This document shows positions 1-7,228 of a stretch of 21,366 nt of DNA, in pieces. The position numbers were made by a program, and so were the translations under genes. This DNA comes from Lentisphaeria bacterium UBA1732 (GTDB taxonomy: Bacteria > Verrucomicrobiota > Lentisphaeria > Victivallales > UBA1829), in assembly GCA_002315855.1 (NCBI GenBank), contig DCIG01000022.1, forward strand, positions 1-21,366. Direction: 5' to 3'. The notes under the pieces are model-generated. The model searched no databases, had not been told where the DNA came from, and saw nothing but the letters and a program-made list of their open reading frames with translations. Numbering within the stretch: the stretch's first letter is position 1; every line of letters starts with the position of its first letter.

Positions 1-322
1 CGAATTTTTCCAAAGTTGCGTCGAAATATTTCGACATGAATGACACCAGTTCCTCGGTGGATGTGATTCCGGTGTTTTTGAGGACGCTGCCGATCATTTG
101 CACGGAATTGGTAAATTTGCCGTTGGCAATGGCAAGCATCGCATCGGGAAAGGCGACCGCTGCCCCGTTTCGGGTAAATACGCGGCACGGTTTGAAATTT
201 TCCATGCTGATCGCGCGGAGACTCCCCGCAGCCGGAACGCTCAATACGATCCGGTGCGAGAGATAAACCCCTGCCAGCCCGGAATCGGCAATAAGAAGGG
301 CGCCGAATCTCAATCTATTCAT
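1..322 (-). CDS. Unknown protein, N-terminal part (runs off the window)
   Basis: This minus-strand reading frame starts with ATG at 322 and is open to the window edge, giving about 107 residues. The start codon overlaps the last 8 bases of the upstream gene (ATGAATAG), which suggests translational coupling. The N-terminus begins MNRLRFGALLIADSGLAG and has no clear signal peptide. The body is mixed alpha/beta, ending in the stretch STEELVSFMSKYFDATLEKF. I do not recognise the family and assign no function. Coding status is supported by codon texture and by the tight overlap with the gene before it. Confidence 0.6.
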   Translation of the reverse strand, partial: MNRLRFGALLIADSGLAGVYLSHRIVLSVPAAGSLRAISMENFKPCRVFTRNGAAVAFPDAMLAIANGKFTNSVQMIGSVLKNTGITSTEELVSFMSKYFDATLEKF

Positions 323-725
323 TTTCAGCCTCCGCATTCATTCTTTCTTGCATTTCCAGTTGCTCCAATTGTTTTTGAACTTCATAGTCCATCCGTTTGG
401 TGATCGCGTGAAGTCTTTCCAGGTATATTTGAACTTCCTCGTCCGCACGGGGAGATTCCAAAAAGCAATCGTCTAATTCGGCCGGAAAGATCACATCTTT
501 GCTGTCCGTTACAAACTGCCAGTCCCGCGCCAGAATACGGAGCGCGCGCGCCAGAGCACGGAGTGCTGCAACGGCATTGAAACGGTCGCGGCCGTCGCCG
601 ACCGTTGATGCCGTCAGCCACTTTTCTCCGGCTTGGCAGAATTTTTCGTCCGCCAACTGCAGCCGGTAATAAAGATCAAAGAGCATTTCCCGGCGGATCA
701 CCGTGTTTTCCCGATCTGTTTTCAT
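315..725 (-). CDS. Hypothetical helical protein, 136 aa
   Basis: The protein is charged and mostly helical, with an Ala/Arg-rich stretch (AALRALARALRILARDW) and a Glu/Gln-rich C-terminus that could form a coiled coil. I chose the ATG at 725 because AAGAAGGA lies 6-8 bases before it. The frame also has an ATG at 752 without such a site. The gene sits downstream of the WYL regulator and overlaps the next gene by 8 bases, so the two small proteins are probably made together. No family is recognised and no catalytic motif is visible. Confidence 0.6.
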   Translation of the reverse strand: MKTDRENTVIRREMLFDLYYRLQLADEKFCQAGEKWLTASTVGDGRDRFNAVAALRALARALRILARDWQFVTDSKDVIFPAELDDCFLESPRADEEVQIYLERLHAITKRMDYEVQKQLEQLEMQERMNAEAENE

Positions 726-775
726 CGTTTTATCCTTCTTTTGGTCTTTCATTCGCTTAATATATCAAGGCTGGT

Positions 776-792
776 GTGTCAAATGGTGGCAC
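776..792. promoter_or_regulatory. Possible operator palindrome downstream of the WYL regulator
   Basis: GTGTCA-N5-TGGCAC is an imperfect inverted repeat (5 of 6 pairs) in the gap between the WYL regulator and the 136-aa gene. On the minus strand it overlaps a TTGACA that could be a -35 for the downstream small genes, although no well-spaced -10 is seen. A role in binding the neighbouring regulator is inference only. Confidence 0.25.
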
Positions 793-798
793 GGCAAA

Positions 799-1809
799 TC
801 ATTTGTTGGCTTTCCTTGAAGATTTCTTTCGATGTTTCGCCTCGAGTGACTGTGCGGCAATCAAGACTTCTTCACGAAGGAATTCCGGCTCAAGCAACTG
901 CACTTTGCCGCCTTGCGCAAGGATCCACGGGATCAACTCCTCTTTCGCGACATTATTCATCAAAACAAGCAGCGAGCTATCCGTCTGCGTTTCGATCTTT
1001 GCCCCCCGGAGCATCTGCCGATCGCAAATATCGTCGGCGATGCTGTTGTCGCACTGCAGCTTTACTTGCGGAATCTTTTCTCCGCCCAAGAGCCCTTTTT
1101 CGTGCGTTTCCTCCAGAAGCTTCCGGTCCATCTCAAAAACGTAGGCGATGCGCGTTGCCTGCACGATGCGCGAAACTGCGTAAAGACACCTCGTTTTCGT
1201 ATGGGCGAGATACCCTTTAATGTACCACGCACCGCGATAAAAGGCGAGGATGTGCGGTTCGATCTCAATGCCGGAATCGGCTTCTTTGTTACGGCATACG
1301 ATGCGCAGCAGCATTTTCTGCCGCCACGCATCGAAAACCGTCTGAAAGATTGCGGGATCGACCTCGCATTCCAGCGCCGACGCACAAAACATCCCGTCCA
1401 AAGTGGCATTTCCCAGCAGTTCGGCGTTGTTGGACGCCAGCGTCTGCGCGACGGAATTTTCGACTTGCTGTTTTAGCGGCTCCGGGAGCAGATCTTTTGC
1501 CAGATTGGTGCCAATCAGCATCATCCCGATGAAATCCTCCTCCAGAACCGGCGTTTGAAATTCCCATTCGGGGTCGCGCAAAAAATATCCGCGATGATAC
1601 GGATCATACTCGATCGGCGCCTTGTGGACATTGATCAAAGTCTGAATATCGCGGGCGATTGTCCGGCGACTGCAGCCGAAAGGCTCGCCGTCTTCCCCTT
1701 CGCGCGCCTGTAACTTTATCGCGAAACTCTCGGCATTGGGGTAATTACCTTTTTTGATTTCGGCGATCAGTCGCAGTTTGCGCATCAATGCTTCGCTCGG
1801 TTTATCCAT
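799..1809 (-). CDS. WYL-domain transcriptional regulator, 336 aa
   Basis: The N-terminus (about residues 8-60) is a winged helix-turn-helix of the DeoR/HTH_11 type, with SRRTIARDIQTL as the recognition-helix region. The central part has the WYL signature (WYI at about 195-197 in FYRGAWYIKGY, followed by LYAVSRI), and the C-terminal ~80 residues match a WCX-type extension. Proteins of this layout bind DNA as dimers and sense ligands, often nucleotides, through the WYL fold. Several control phage-defence genes. The start at 1809 has GGAAGG six bases upstream. A promoter of its own lies at 1857-1886. Its targets are unknown; the two small genes downstream are candidates. Confidence 0.88.
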   Translation of the reverse strand: MDKPSEALMRKLRLIAEIKKGNYPNAESFAIKLQAREGEDGEPFGCSRRTIARDIQTLINVHKAPIEYDPYHRGYFLRDPEWEFQTPVLEEDFIGMMLIGTNLAKDLLPEPLKQQVENSVAQTLASNNAELLGNATLDGMFCASALECEVDPAIFQTVFDAWRQKMLLRIVCRNKEADSGIEIEPHILAFYRGAWYIKGYLAHTKTRCLYAVSRIVQATRIAYVFEMDRKLLEETHEKGLLGGEKIPQVKLQCDNSIADDICDRQMLRGAKIETQTDSSLLVLMNNVAKEELIPWILAQGGKVQLLEPEFLREEVLIAAQSLEAKHRKKSSRKANK

Positions 1810-1856
1810 GCAAGACCTTCCTTTGTTGCCAACGTGCCCAGAACATTCTGAAAAGA

Positions 1857-1886
1857 AGTATAAGAAGTATCGTCATTCCCAGTCAA
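1857..1886 (-). promoter_or_regulatory. Sigma70-like promoter of the WYL regulator
   Basis: On the minus strand TTGACT (1886-1881) and TATACT (1862-1857) are separated by 18 bases. The -35 lies inside the last codons of the upstream 115-aa gene, so the regulator can be transcribed separately from that operon. This is a consensus match only. Confidence 0.5.
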
Positions 1887-2220
1887 CCGGCTCCAGTTTG
1901 GTTAATTTTTTGAGCTTCTCAAGATTGTCTTTGTCATGTTGATCCATATTTTCGATAGCGAAAATATCAATGTGTAATTTTTTTCCACGATTGGATTCAA
2001 TCATAAACATTGAATATTTTCCATCCAGCTTGTATTTGATGGCATTCACCTTAATAAAGCCATCATCTACGTCTTCAACAAAATAAGCAAATCGTTCAGA
2101 ATGGGTTTGTTCAAGATCGTCCCATCTGCGCCACGCGGCCTTGACGCGCTTGCACGCATGTTTGATCTCGCTGAAAATGGCGGGGATGATCTCCGACTTG
2201 AAAATACTGCATGTCTGCAT
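1873..2220 (-). CDS. Hypothetical protein, 115 aa
   Basis: A small soluble protein with a helical N-terminus rich in Lys/Arg (KHACKRVKAAWRRWDDL) followed by beta-rich sequence. ATG at 2220 is preceded by GGAGG with a good spacing. It starts 11 bases after the stop of the YkvA-domain protein, so it is the third gene of that operon. No family is recognised. Confidence 0.7.
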   Translation of the reverse strand: MQTCSIFKSEIIPAIFSEIKHACKRVKAAWRRWDDLEQTHSERFAYFVEDVDDGFIKVNAIKYKLDGKYSMFMIESNRGKKLHIDIFAIENMDQHDKDNLEKLKKLTKLEPVDWE

Positions 2221-2231
2221 AAAAGCCTCCG

Positions 2232-3227
2232 TCAGTCCATGATTTTGCCGTCATCGGCGTCGTCATCATCTTCAACAAATTCGCCGTAGTTGTCGAAAAA
2301 ACTGTCGATCCGGAACCAGAATTCGTCGACAAACGTAATCTTGCACGCCTCTTTGCGTTTGAGATTGTCCGCCTTACCTGCGGGATCGTCGGCGAATTCG
2401 TTGTGAGCCTCCCACTCTGCTTTCAGTTTCTTCCACTCTATTTCCGGATAGGCGATGACTTCGACCTTGACGTAATCGAAAAGCGCACCGTCTTTTTCGA
2501 CCAGCGCCTGCGAAATTTTCCGCTCGTCGACCCCGAAGAATTTTTCACCTTCCTTGCGAGCGAAGTCGGTCTCTTCCCAAATACGCTTCTGAATGAAGAC
2601 ACTTTCAAGCGAAACTCCGTCGAAGTGCGTATCGGGGTTGACTTCGGGATCGAACGTGTTGACGACAGTCGCCGTTTCCTGCGTGTAACCCCAACCACCG
2701 TCAAAGCAGAGTTCATCGGCGTGCTTCGGGAAGTGGACTTTCAAGATCTCGCGCGGTGCGGGGTAATCCGCCGGCAGCCGGTAGGGATTGTACGCGCCGC
2801 CGTCACCGGGGGCAAACGGCATGTCCGGTACGGACGCCACGATCGTCGCCGTACTCGTTTGAAGCCACGTCTTGTACTTCTCGATCTCCATTTTGAAAGT
2901 GGCGACCACCAATCCGAAAACCGCCGTATCGTCGAGATAACCGGCGACCGGGACGAAATCGGGGATCAGATCGAGGGGGTTGATCAAGTAGAGCATCGCG
3001 AAACCGACGGCGGCGATGAATTTCCACGGGACGTCGCGGTAAGCGCCCGACTTGTAGTCCTTCAGCAACTGCCACAACAATTTGAATTCCTCGAAAAAGC
3101 CGCCGAGATGGTTCGCTTTGTCGTATGCCTGCTTTTCCTTACCCATCGTCTCGTCGAGTTTTTCCTGCGTGAAGTTGTCGCTTCCCTTGTGGAATACCTG
3201 ATTGATTTTATCGTTGTCCAAGATCAT
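2232..3227 (-). CDS. YkvA/DUF1232-domain protein with extra C-terminal region, 331 aa
   Basis: Residues about 55-110 match the YkvA (DUF1232) hydrophobic hairpin, including the typical LYLINPLDLIPDFVPVAGYLDD. This family consists of small membrane-associated proteins of unclear function. Here the segment is followed by about 220 residues of soluble, Trp- and acidic-rich sequence with no recognised domain, ending in a run of Asp residues (EDDDDADD). Plain YkvA proteins are usually near 100-150 aa, so this is an extended form. ATG at 3227 is preceded by AGGAAGAG. It lies 14 bases after the one-helix membrane protein and 11 bases before the 115-aa gene, giving a three-gene operon. Confidence 0.8.
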   Translation of the reverse strand: MILDNDKINQVFHKGSDNFTQEKLDETMGKEKQAYDKANHLGGFFEEFKLLWQLLKDYKSGAYRDVPWKFIAAVGFAMLYLINPLDLIPDFVPVAGYLDDTAVFGLVVATFKMEIEKYKTWLQTSTATIVASVPDMPFAPGDGGAYNPYRLPADYPAPREILKVHFPKHADELCFDGGWGYTQETATVVNTFDPEVNPDTHFDGVSLESVFIQKRIWEETDFARKEGEKFFGVDERKISQALVEKDGALFDYVKVEVIAYPEIEWKKLKAEWEAHNEFADDPAGKADNLKRKEACKITFVDEFWFRIDSFFDNYGEFVEDDDDADDGKIMD

Positions 3228-3241
3228 AAGTGCTCTTCCTT

Positions 3242-3409
3242 TCAGTTGAAAAATGCCAGTTTGACCAGAGCGACGACGCCGATCGCCACTGTGATCTCAA
3301 GGATAACGAGATAGACCGCAAGCGCTATGCCATAGGGCTTCACCGCCTGTAGCTTTTGTCGGAGCCCGTTCTCTACTGTTTGAATGGGGTGTCGAAGAAA
3401 ATTCCACAT
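3242..3409 (-). CDS. Small single-helix membrane protein, 55 aa
   Basis: The protein begins MWNFLRHPIQTVENGLRQKL and has one hydrophobic helix at about residues 27-53 (YGIALAVYLVILEITVAIGV and onward). I chose the ATG at 3409 because AGGAGG sits six bases before it. The frame is open further upstream, but that stretch has no ribosome site and looks non-coding. It is the first gene of the operon with the YkvA-domain protein, so a role at the same membrane is likely. Specific function is unknown. Confidence 0.68.
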   Translation of the reverse strand: MWNFLRHPIQTVENGLRQKLQAVKPYGIALAVYLVILEITVAIGVVALVKLAFFN

Positions 3410-3492
3410 ATAAAACCTCCTGTCGTTGCCATAATATATTTTACATACCATGACAAAGCATGACATCCTGCATCTTGCAGTCCAAAAGAGAG

Positions 3493-3519
3493 AAAAATGC
3501 CGACAGAGAACTGTCGGCA
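3493..3519 (-). terminator. Intrinsic terminator of the radical SAM gene
   Basis: TGCCGACAG (3498-3506) and CTGTCGGCA (3511-3519) form a perfect 9-bp stem with a 4-base loop. On the minus strand it is followed by TTTTTC. It lies about 60 bases after the maturase stop codon. Confidence 0.8.
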
Positions 3520-3580
3520 AAAGGATGATTCTTTCTAAGGCGTTTACTACGATTATTGGAGCCGTGTCTTTAACTTGCAG

Positions 3581-5053
3581 TTACTTATGGTAACTCTTGT
3601 ACCCAGGTACGTTTTTTTTTCTCCAACGTTCTATGCTAAGTCTGTTTATGTGAGCAAGTTTGCAACAATAATCGGATACATCTAAAGGACTTTTTGTAGG
3701 ACTTTCATTTGCATTTTTTGCCATGCAAACGGCACAAAAAGCTTTATCCTCGCATGTATTGCATTTAATGAAATCTTTTTTAGTTAGAGACCGAATATAT
3801 TTAAATTTTTCGGCATTTTGCCAAATATTTATCAAAGAATTGTTTTTTAGATTACCGCAGTTGTAATCTGCCCAACTGGGACAAGGACACACGTTTCCTT
3901 CGGCATCAATCGAGCAACATGTTATACCAACTCCACACCATTTCCCATGCTCGTCATTAAAAAGTTTTTTACACTGATCTTCGTAATCATCTGCCGAAAT
4001 AACTTTTTTAAATACCTCGTTTTGCTCAAGTAAATTATCCACAATTGTTGAAATGTCGGCTAAGTCAATTCTGTTTTCCAAATTATCAGTGCTTCGGTCG
4101 GATCGCGCAATGATACAATCATCTGTTTTTACTAAAATATTGAGATTTTTTGCCCACTTAATTAATTCGAGATAATCCATCTGATTTGTTTTCATCAAAG
4201 GGCAATTGATTTGAACAGGAATATTATTATCTCGTAATCTCAATATCCCCTCTATTGTTTTTTTACACGATCCCGGTAGTTGTGTAATATAATCATGATG
4301 AGCTTCGTTCAGGCTATATAAAGATGGAATAATGGTAACGCGACTATTTTTAAAAAGCTCAATATGTTCATCTGTTAGCAACGTTAAATTAGTTAAAATA
4401 GTTATATTTACATTGATTTTTTTTACTGCAATTATAAAATCTCTGAAATTAGGATGCAACATCGGTTCTCCTCCAGAAATTCCTAGCGATACGATACCTA
4501 ATTGACCTAATTCATCAAGTGTTTTGTAGAAAATAGATTCATCAATGGTGTGGATTTTGAACCCATGTGGAATATAGCAATGAATGCATCTTTCGTTGCA
4601 TTTATTTGTTATTTCTATTTGACATTTGAATAATTTTGGCTTTTGAGCGAACAAATTTTCTAAATATTCTTGAGTGCTGAAACGATTGCCTGTTTTGTCA
4701 TAGGACAGCGATTTTAATGCTTCAGTTTGAGATACGGAGTAATCAAAATTGTCTTTTTTCTGCAAACATTCTTCATAGGATTTCCCGCTATGCAAAAAAC
4801 CTTCATTGACTAAATCGTCGAAAAAGTTTTGCAGGTCTTCTTCTATTTCTTGGATTGAGACATCAGAAAATAAAAATATCAGTTTCTTAGAAATATCCTT
4901 GATGGACACTGGCGAATAATCAAGATTTGACAAAAAGACAGCACCTATATCATCAACAACCCTATCGACATCAAAGGGAAGTCTCTGGTAAATTAAATAA
5001 CCAATATTATCAAGTTGTCTAAAAATCGTATGAAATTTCAGTTTGTAAAACAT
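3581..5053 (-). CDS. Radical SAM/SPASM peptide maturase with PqqD-like recognition domain, 490 aa
   Basis: Residues about 15-90 look like a PqqD-type precursor-recognition element (RRE). The radical SAM core follows, with the [4Fe-4S] motif CNERCIHC (C152, C156, C159) and GGEP at 194-197. The C-terminal SPASM region (about 360-465) has many Cys residues (C361, C373, C379, C380, C389, C391, C399, C431, C434, C440, C443, C463, C464), enough to bind auxiliary clusters. This layout is that of enzymes that install thioether or carbon-carbon links in ribosomal peptides. A 33-aa Cys-containing peptide gene lies 223 bases upstream on the same strand and is the likely substrate. The gene is much more AT-rich than its neighbours, suggesting transfer. 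A weak GGGAT site precedes the ATG. The chemistry installed cannot be told from sequence. Confidence 0.9.
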   Translation of the reverse strand: MFYKLKFHTIFRQLDNIGYLIYQRLPFDVDRVVDDIGAVFLSNLDYSPVSIKDISKKLIFLFSDVSIQEIEEDLQNFFDDLVNEGFLHSGKSYEECLQKKDNFDYSVSQTEALKSLSYDKTGNRFSTQEYLENLFAQKPKLFKCQIEITNKCNERCIHCYIPHGFKIHTIDESIFYKTLDELGQLGIVSLGISGGEPMLHPNFRDFIIAVKKINVNITILTNLTLLTDEHIELFKNSRVTIIPSLYSLNEAHHDYITQLPGSCKKTIEGILRLRDNNIPVQINCPLMKTNQMDYLELIKWAKNLNILVKTDDCIIARSDRSTDNLENRIDLADISTIVDNLLEQNEVFKKVISADDYEDQCKKLFNDEHGKWCGVGITCCSIDAEGNVCPCPSWADYNCGNLKNNSLINIWQNAEKFKYIRSLTKKDFIKCNTCEDKAFCAVCMAKNANESPTKSPLDVSDYCCKLAHINRLSIERWRKKNVPGYKSYHK

Positions 5054-5182
5054 ATTGTTATCCCAAGTGTTGATTGTGTATCAAAATATCTCAAAGCTAG
5101 TGAATGTTCAGTTTATCGGATATCCCTGCACGTATCAGAAAATAGTTATTAAATTCAAATATCTGAAACATTTTTAAAAATA

Positions 5183-5209
5183 GGTTCTGCCATTAAGAAT
5201 GGCAGAACC
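5183..5209 (-). terminator. Hairpin between precursor and maturase: partial terminator or attenuator
   Basis: GGTTCTGCCATT (5183-5194) and AATGGCAGAACC (5198-5209) form a perfect 12-bp stem with a 3-base loop. On the minus strand the tail is TATTTTT. It lies between the precursor stop (5277) and the maturase start (5053). The expected effect is much more precursor transcript than maturase transcript. Confidence 0.75.
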
Positions 5210-5276
5210 CGGATGGTCGCTTGTCGTTTATGTACGCTACTCTATATGGGAATAGCCTAATAAACAGCAAGGATCA

Positions 5277-5378
5277 TCAATAGTGGCAACTGTAGTTGCT
5301 GCACTTTGTTGCGCACCCCGCTGCATATGCGCCAATGGAATCATTTTGAGCGAGAATTGCAGGTTTCTTGTACGACAT
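5277..5378 (-). CDS. RiPP precursor peptide, 33 aa, Cys-containing
   Basis: ATG at 5378 is preceded by a strong ribosome site (AAAGGGGGTG, six bases away). The peptide has a Lys-rich leader (MSYKKPAILAQN, residues 1-12), a short DSI linker and a C-terminal region GAYAAGCATKCSNYSCHY (16-33). Its Cys residues are C22, C26 and C31, spaced C-x3-C-x4-C, and it ends in His-Tyr. From memory, KPxIxAxN-type leaders recur in small Cys peptides beside radical SAM/SPASM enzymes in gut bacteria, though I cannot search this. The position directly upstream of an RRE-bearing SPASM maturase supports the substrate role. No transporter or protease gene is adjacent, so export may depend on other loci. The product is probably a Cys-crosslinked (ranthipeptide-like) peptide, but this is inference. 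Confidence 0.75.
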   Translation of the reverse strand: MSYKKPAILAQNDSIGAYAAGCATKCSNYSCHY

Positions 5379-5410
5379 TTTTTCACCCCCTTTCCGCTTT
5401 TGCGTTTCTG

Positions 5411-5439
5411 CACTATTGTTCGCCCATCGGACAATAGTG
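5411..5439 (-). promoter_or_regulatory. Hairpin in the precursor 5' leader
   Basis: CACTATTGTTCG (5411-5422) and CGGACAATAGTG (5428-5439) pair at 11 of 12 positions, or 12 with one G-U pair, around a 5-base loop. It ends 32 bases before the precursor ATG. It could stabilise the mRNA or be an operator. No clear -35/-10 pair was found around it. Confidence 0.45.
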
Positions 5440-5502
5440 ATCAAAGGTGTTTTTTGTGGGGGGGGCGCAGGGCAAAAAAAAGCCGAACGCTCCCTAACAC
5501 TA

Positions 5503-5637
5503 CACTCTGAGGTCCGACCAAGAACCTGCTATCATCATATTAGAGAACGCCCGGCAAGATGTGAGGACACAATCCTACCGGATACATTTCACCTAGGATG
5601 ATAGCAAAAAATCTTAAACTTGGTCGGTTTCAGAGTG
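5503..5637. mobile_element. MITE-like element with TA flanks, ~135 bp
   Basis: Three inverted segments face each other: CACTCTGA (5503-5510)/TCAGAGTG (5630-5637), CCGACCAAG (5514-5522)/CTTGGTCGG (5619-5627) and TGCTATCATC (5527-5536)/GATGATAGCA (5597-5606). A TA dinucleotide flanks both ends, as in IS630/Tc1-mariner insertions. No protein is encoded inside. It lies in the otherwise empty 430-base gap between the precursor peptide and the integrase gene. Alternatives are a structured RNA or an integrase accessory site. Confidence 0.5.
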
Positions 5638-5742
5638 TATTTGCTGAAATATATCGGTTTTCAAACAGCCGATGAGTTCAACTTTTATATGAGCAGAACC
5701 CACCTTGCGTTAAAATACATCTCTCATTTATAAAAAGCAAGC

Positions 5743-5766
5743 GAAAAATCCTTCATACTGAAAGAT
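5743..5766 (-). terminator. Terminator of the integrase gene
   Basis: ATCCTTCA (5748-5755) and TGAAAGAT (5759-5766) form an 8-bp stem with one wobble pair and a 3-base loop. It is followed on the minus strand by TTTTTC. It lies about 40 bases after the integrase stop. Confidence 0.6.
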
Positions 5767-5806
5767 TCGTTAAAATTTCATCATCACGTGAACGGAGCAG
5801 CGTTCA

Positions 5807-7099
5807 TTAGTGTGCTTCTCTCATTAGAATCCAGTCTAAAACAGTCTGCAGTTTTCGATCGTTCATATGTTCGAGTGCAGAGATGATTTGCTGACGGATA
5901 GTTGGTGTATCCGACATTGAAGTCACTTTTTTGCCAATTCCCAATACCGGCAGGACATCAACCGCTTGAATTTTGTTTTCCATGGCGACGTGGGTATAAC
6001 GTGCGGTCATATCTACTGTAGTGTGACCGACGAGATCACGGACGACCAAGGGATTGACTCCGCTGTTGATGAGTAAACTCACGTACGAGTGCCGGAAAGA
6101 GTGAAAACCTAGACGCGAGACTTGACGCAAACGATGCATCTCTCCTGGGACGTTGGGTGTCAATCCAGCCGCTTCCAAAAGTTTCTTTGTATCCCGTGAG
6201 ATCCCGCCAGGATTCTTTTTATATCTTTCTGCCACACGAGGAAGCACGTAAACATCATCCTTGTCAAGCGACATCAACGCTTCGAACAAGATGTCGTTGA
6301 TCGGAATTTCCACTTGTTTACGGCTGCTTTGCGCCGTCTTATGAGGAATGAAGCGGATGAGACGGTTCTGCAAATCGACCGATTCCCATTTCATCAGGCA
6401 AAGGTCGCCGCAACGCGCTCCAGTATAAAGCGCCAGTTTGTAGAGGACGATCATCTCCTCTTTGTGGAGGATGAAGTAATCGTCGGCGATCAATGTTTTC
6501 CATATTTTCTGCAAGTCTTCAATCGAAAACGCCTCTCGGTTTTCGGAAACGGCGTGTTTCTTTTTGAACCCGGCGAAGGGATTCACGTCCTTGTTGAGCA
6601 ACCGGAAAACACTACGTAGAATATCGATGGAGGCATTGTAAGTCTTTGCCGCGATACCGCGTGACCAGTTCTCGCTGAGAAACGCCGTAGCGTCGTCCTC
6701 GGTGAAGTCGCCGACTTTCTTGATCTGACGTCGCTGAGCAAAGGCGATCAGCCGGTTTATGACACAATGATAGTTCTTTTTATGGTGCTTCGATACCTCG
6801 GGAGCGTCGGGATGATCCCAGAAAGCGGTTTCGATCTCGGTGATCGGGACTACGCTCCGGTGTATCAATCCTTTGACTTCGGCGACCTCGCGAAGGACGT
6901 CGGCCTTGCGCGTCAACGAGGAAATGGTCGTTGTTTCTTTTGACCAAAGCGCCACCACCTTCTCTGCCGTCGGAAGATTGGTCACTTTCGCCCCGGTTTC
7001 GGAACGAATAACCCGCATCCGACATTTTCCCGCCGGATCGCGGTATCTCCAATGAAAAAACTTCCCTCGTTTGCAGATGCTTCCATAATAATTTTTCAT
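5807..7099 (-). CDS. Tyrosine site-specific integrase, 430 aa
   Basis: This is a phage/island-type tyrosine recombinase. It has an N-terminal arm-binding-like region, a SAM-like core-binding domain (about 90-180), and a catalytic domain with Arg in TGARCGDL (R229), HSFRH (H333, R336), VGH (H359) and the nucleophile Tyr in ARYTH (Y368). Numbering is from the ATG at 7099. A TTG at 7156 in frame would add 19 residues, but neither start has a clear ribosome site. The gene points away from the tRNA fragment at 7177-7221, with only ~78 bases between them. This is the usual arrangement of an integrase next to its attachment site, and it places the precursor/maturase locus inside the same element. 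Confidence 0.92.
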   Translation of the reverse strand: MKNYYGSICKRGKFFHWRYRDPAGKCRMRVIRSETGAKVTNLPTAEKVVALWSKETTTISSLTRKADVLREVAEVKGLIHRSVVPITEIETAFWDHPDAPEVSKHHKKNYHCVINRLIAFAQRRQIKKVGDFTEDDATAFLSENWSRGIAAKTYNASIDILRSVFRLLNKDVNPFAGFKKKHAVSENREAFSIEDLQKIWKTLIADDYFILHKEEMIVLYKLALYTGARCGDLCLMKWESVDLQNRLIRFIPHKTAQSSRKQVEIPINDILFEALMSLDKDDVYVLPRVAERYKKNPGGISRDTKKLLEAAGLTPNVPGEMHRLRQVSRLGFHSFRHSYVSLLINSGVNPLVVRDLVGHTTVDMTARYTHVAMENKIQAVDVLPVLGIGKKVTSMSDTPTIRQQIISALEHMNDRKLQTVLDWILMREAH

Positions 7100-7153
7100 G
7101 TGCACTACGACGTGCAATGCGAAAGTCGATGTGCAAACCGTGCGCAAAAACGA

Positions 7154-7221
7154 CAATTTGAGCTCAATTTGAGCTGCTCATAACCTGAAGGCCAATGGTT
7201 CGATTCCATTCCCCGCTACCA
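7154..7221 (+). repeat. Attachment site (attR): 3' part of a CAU-anticodon tRNA gene
   Basis: From 7177 the sequence folds as the 3' part of a tRNA: anticodon loop CTCATAA (7177-7183), 3' anticodon strand CCTGA, variable loop AGGCC, T arm AATGG-TTCGATT-CCATT (7194-7210), acceptor strand CCCCGCT, then ACCA (7218-7221). The 5' half is absent, since the bases before the loop (AGCTG) cannot pair with CCTGA. Upstream are two tandem copies of CAATTTGAGCT (7154-7164, 7165-7175), and TGAGC-T-GCTCA (7170-7180) is centred on the junction, as for integrase binding sites. The element therefore lies to the left and the intact tRNA-Met or tRNA-Ile2 at its far left end, outside the window. Confidence 0.8.
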
Positions 7222-7228
7222 AATATCC

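Noticed and set aside
5237..5434. 65-aa minus-strand frame at the precursor site
   Set aside because: It has no ribosome site and reads through the strong ribosome site of the 33-aa frame. The 33-aa frame has the leader and Cys pattern expected of a substrate.
5503..5637. Integron attC site
   Set aside because: The inverted segments do not contain the RYYYAAC/GTTRRRY core sites, and the nearby integrase is of phage/island type.
7177..7221. Complete tRNA gene
   Set aside because: The 5' acceptor strand, D arm and 5' anticodon strand are missing upstream. Only the 3' part folds.
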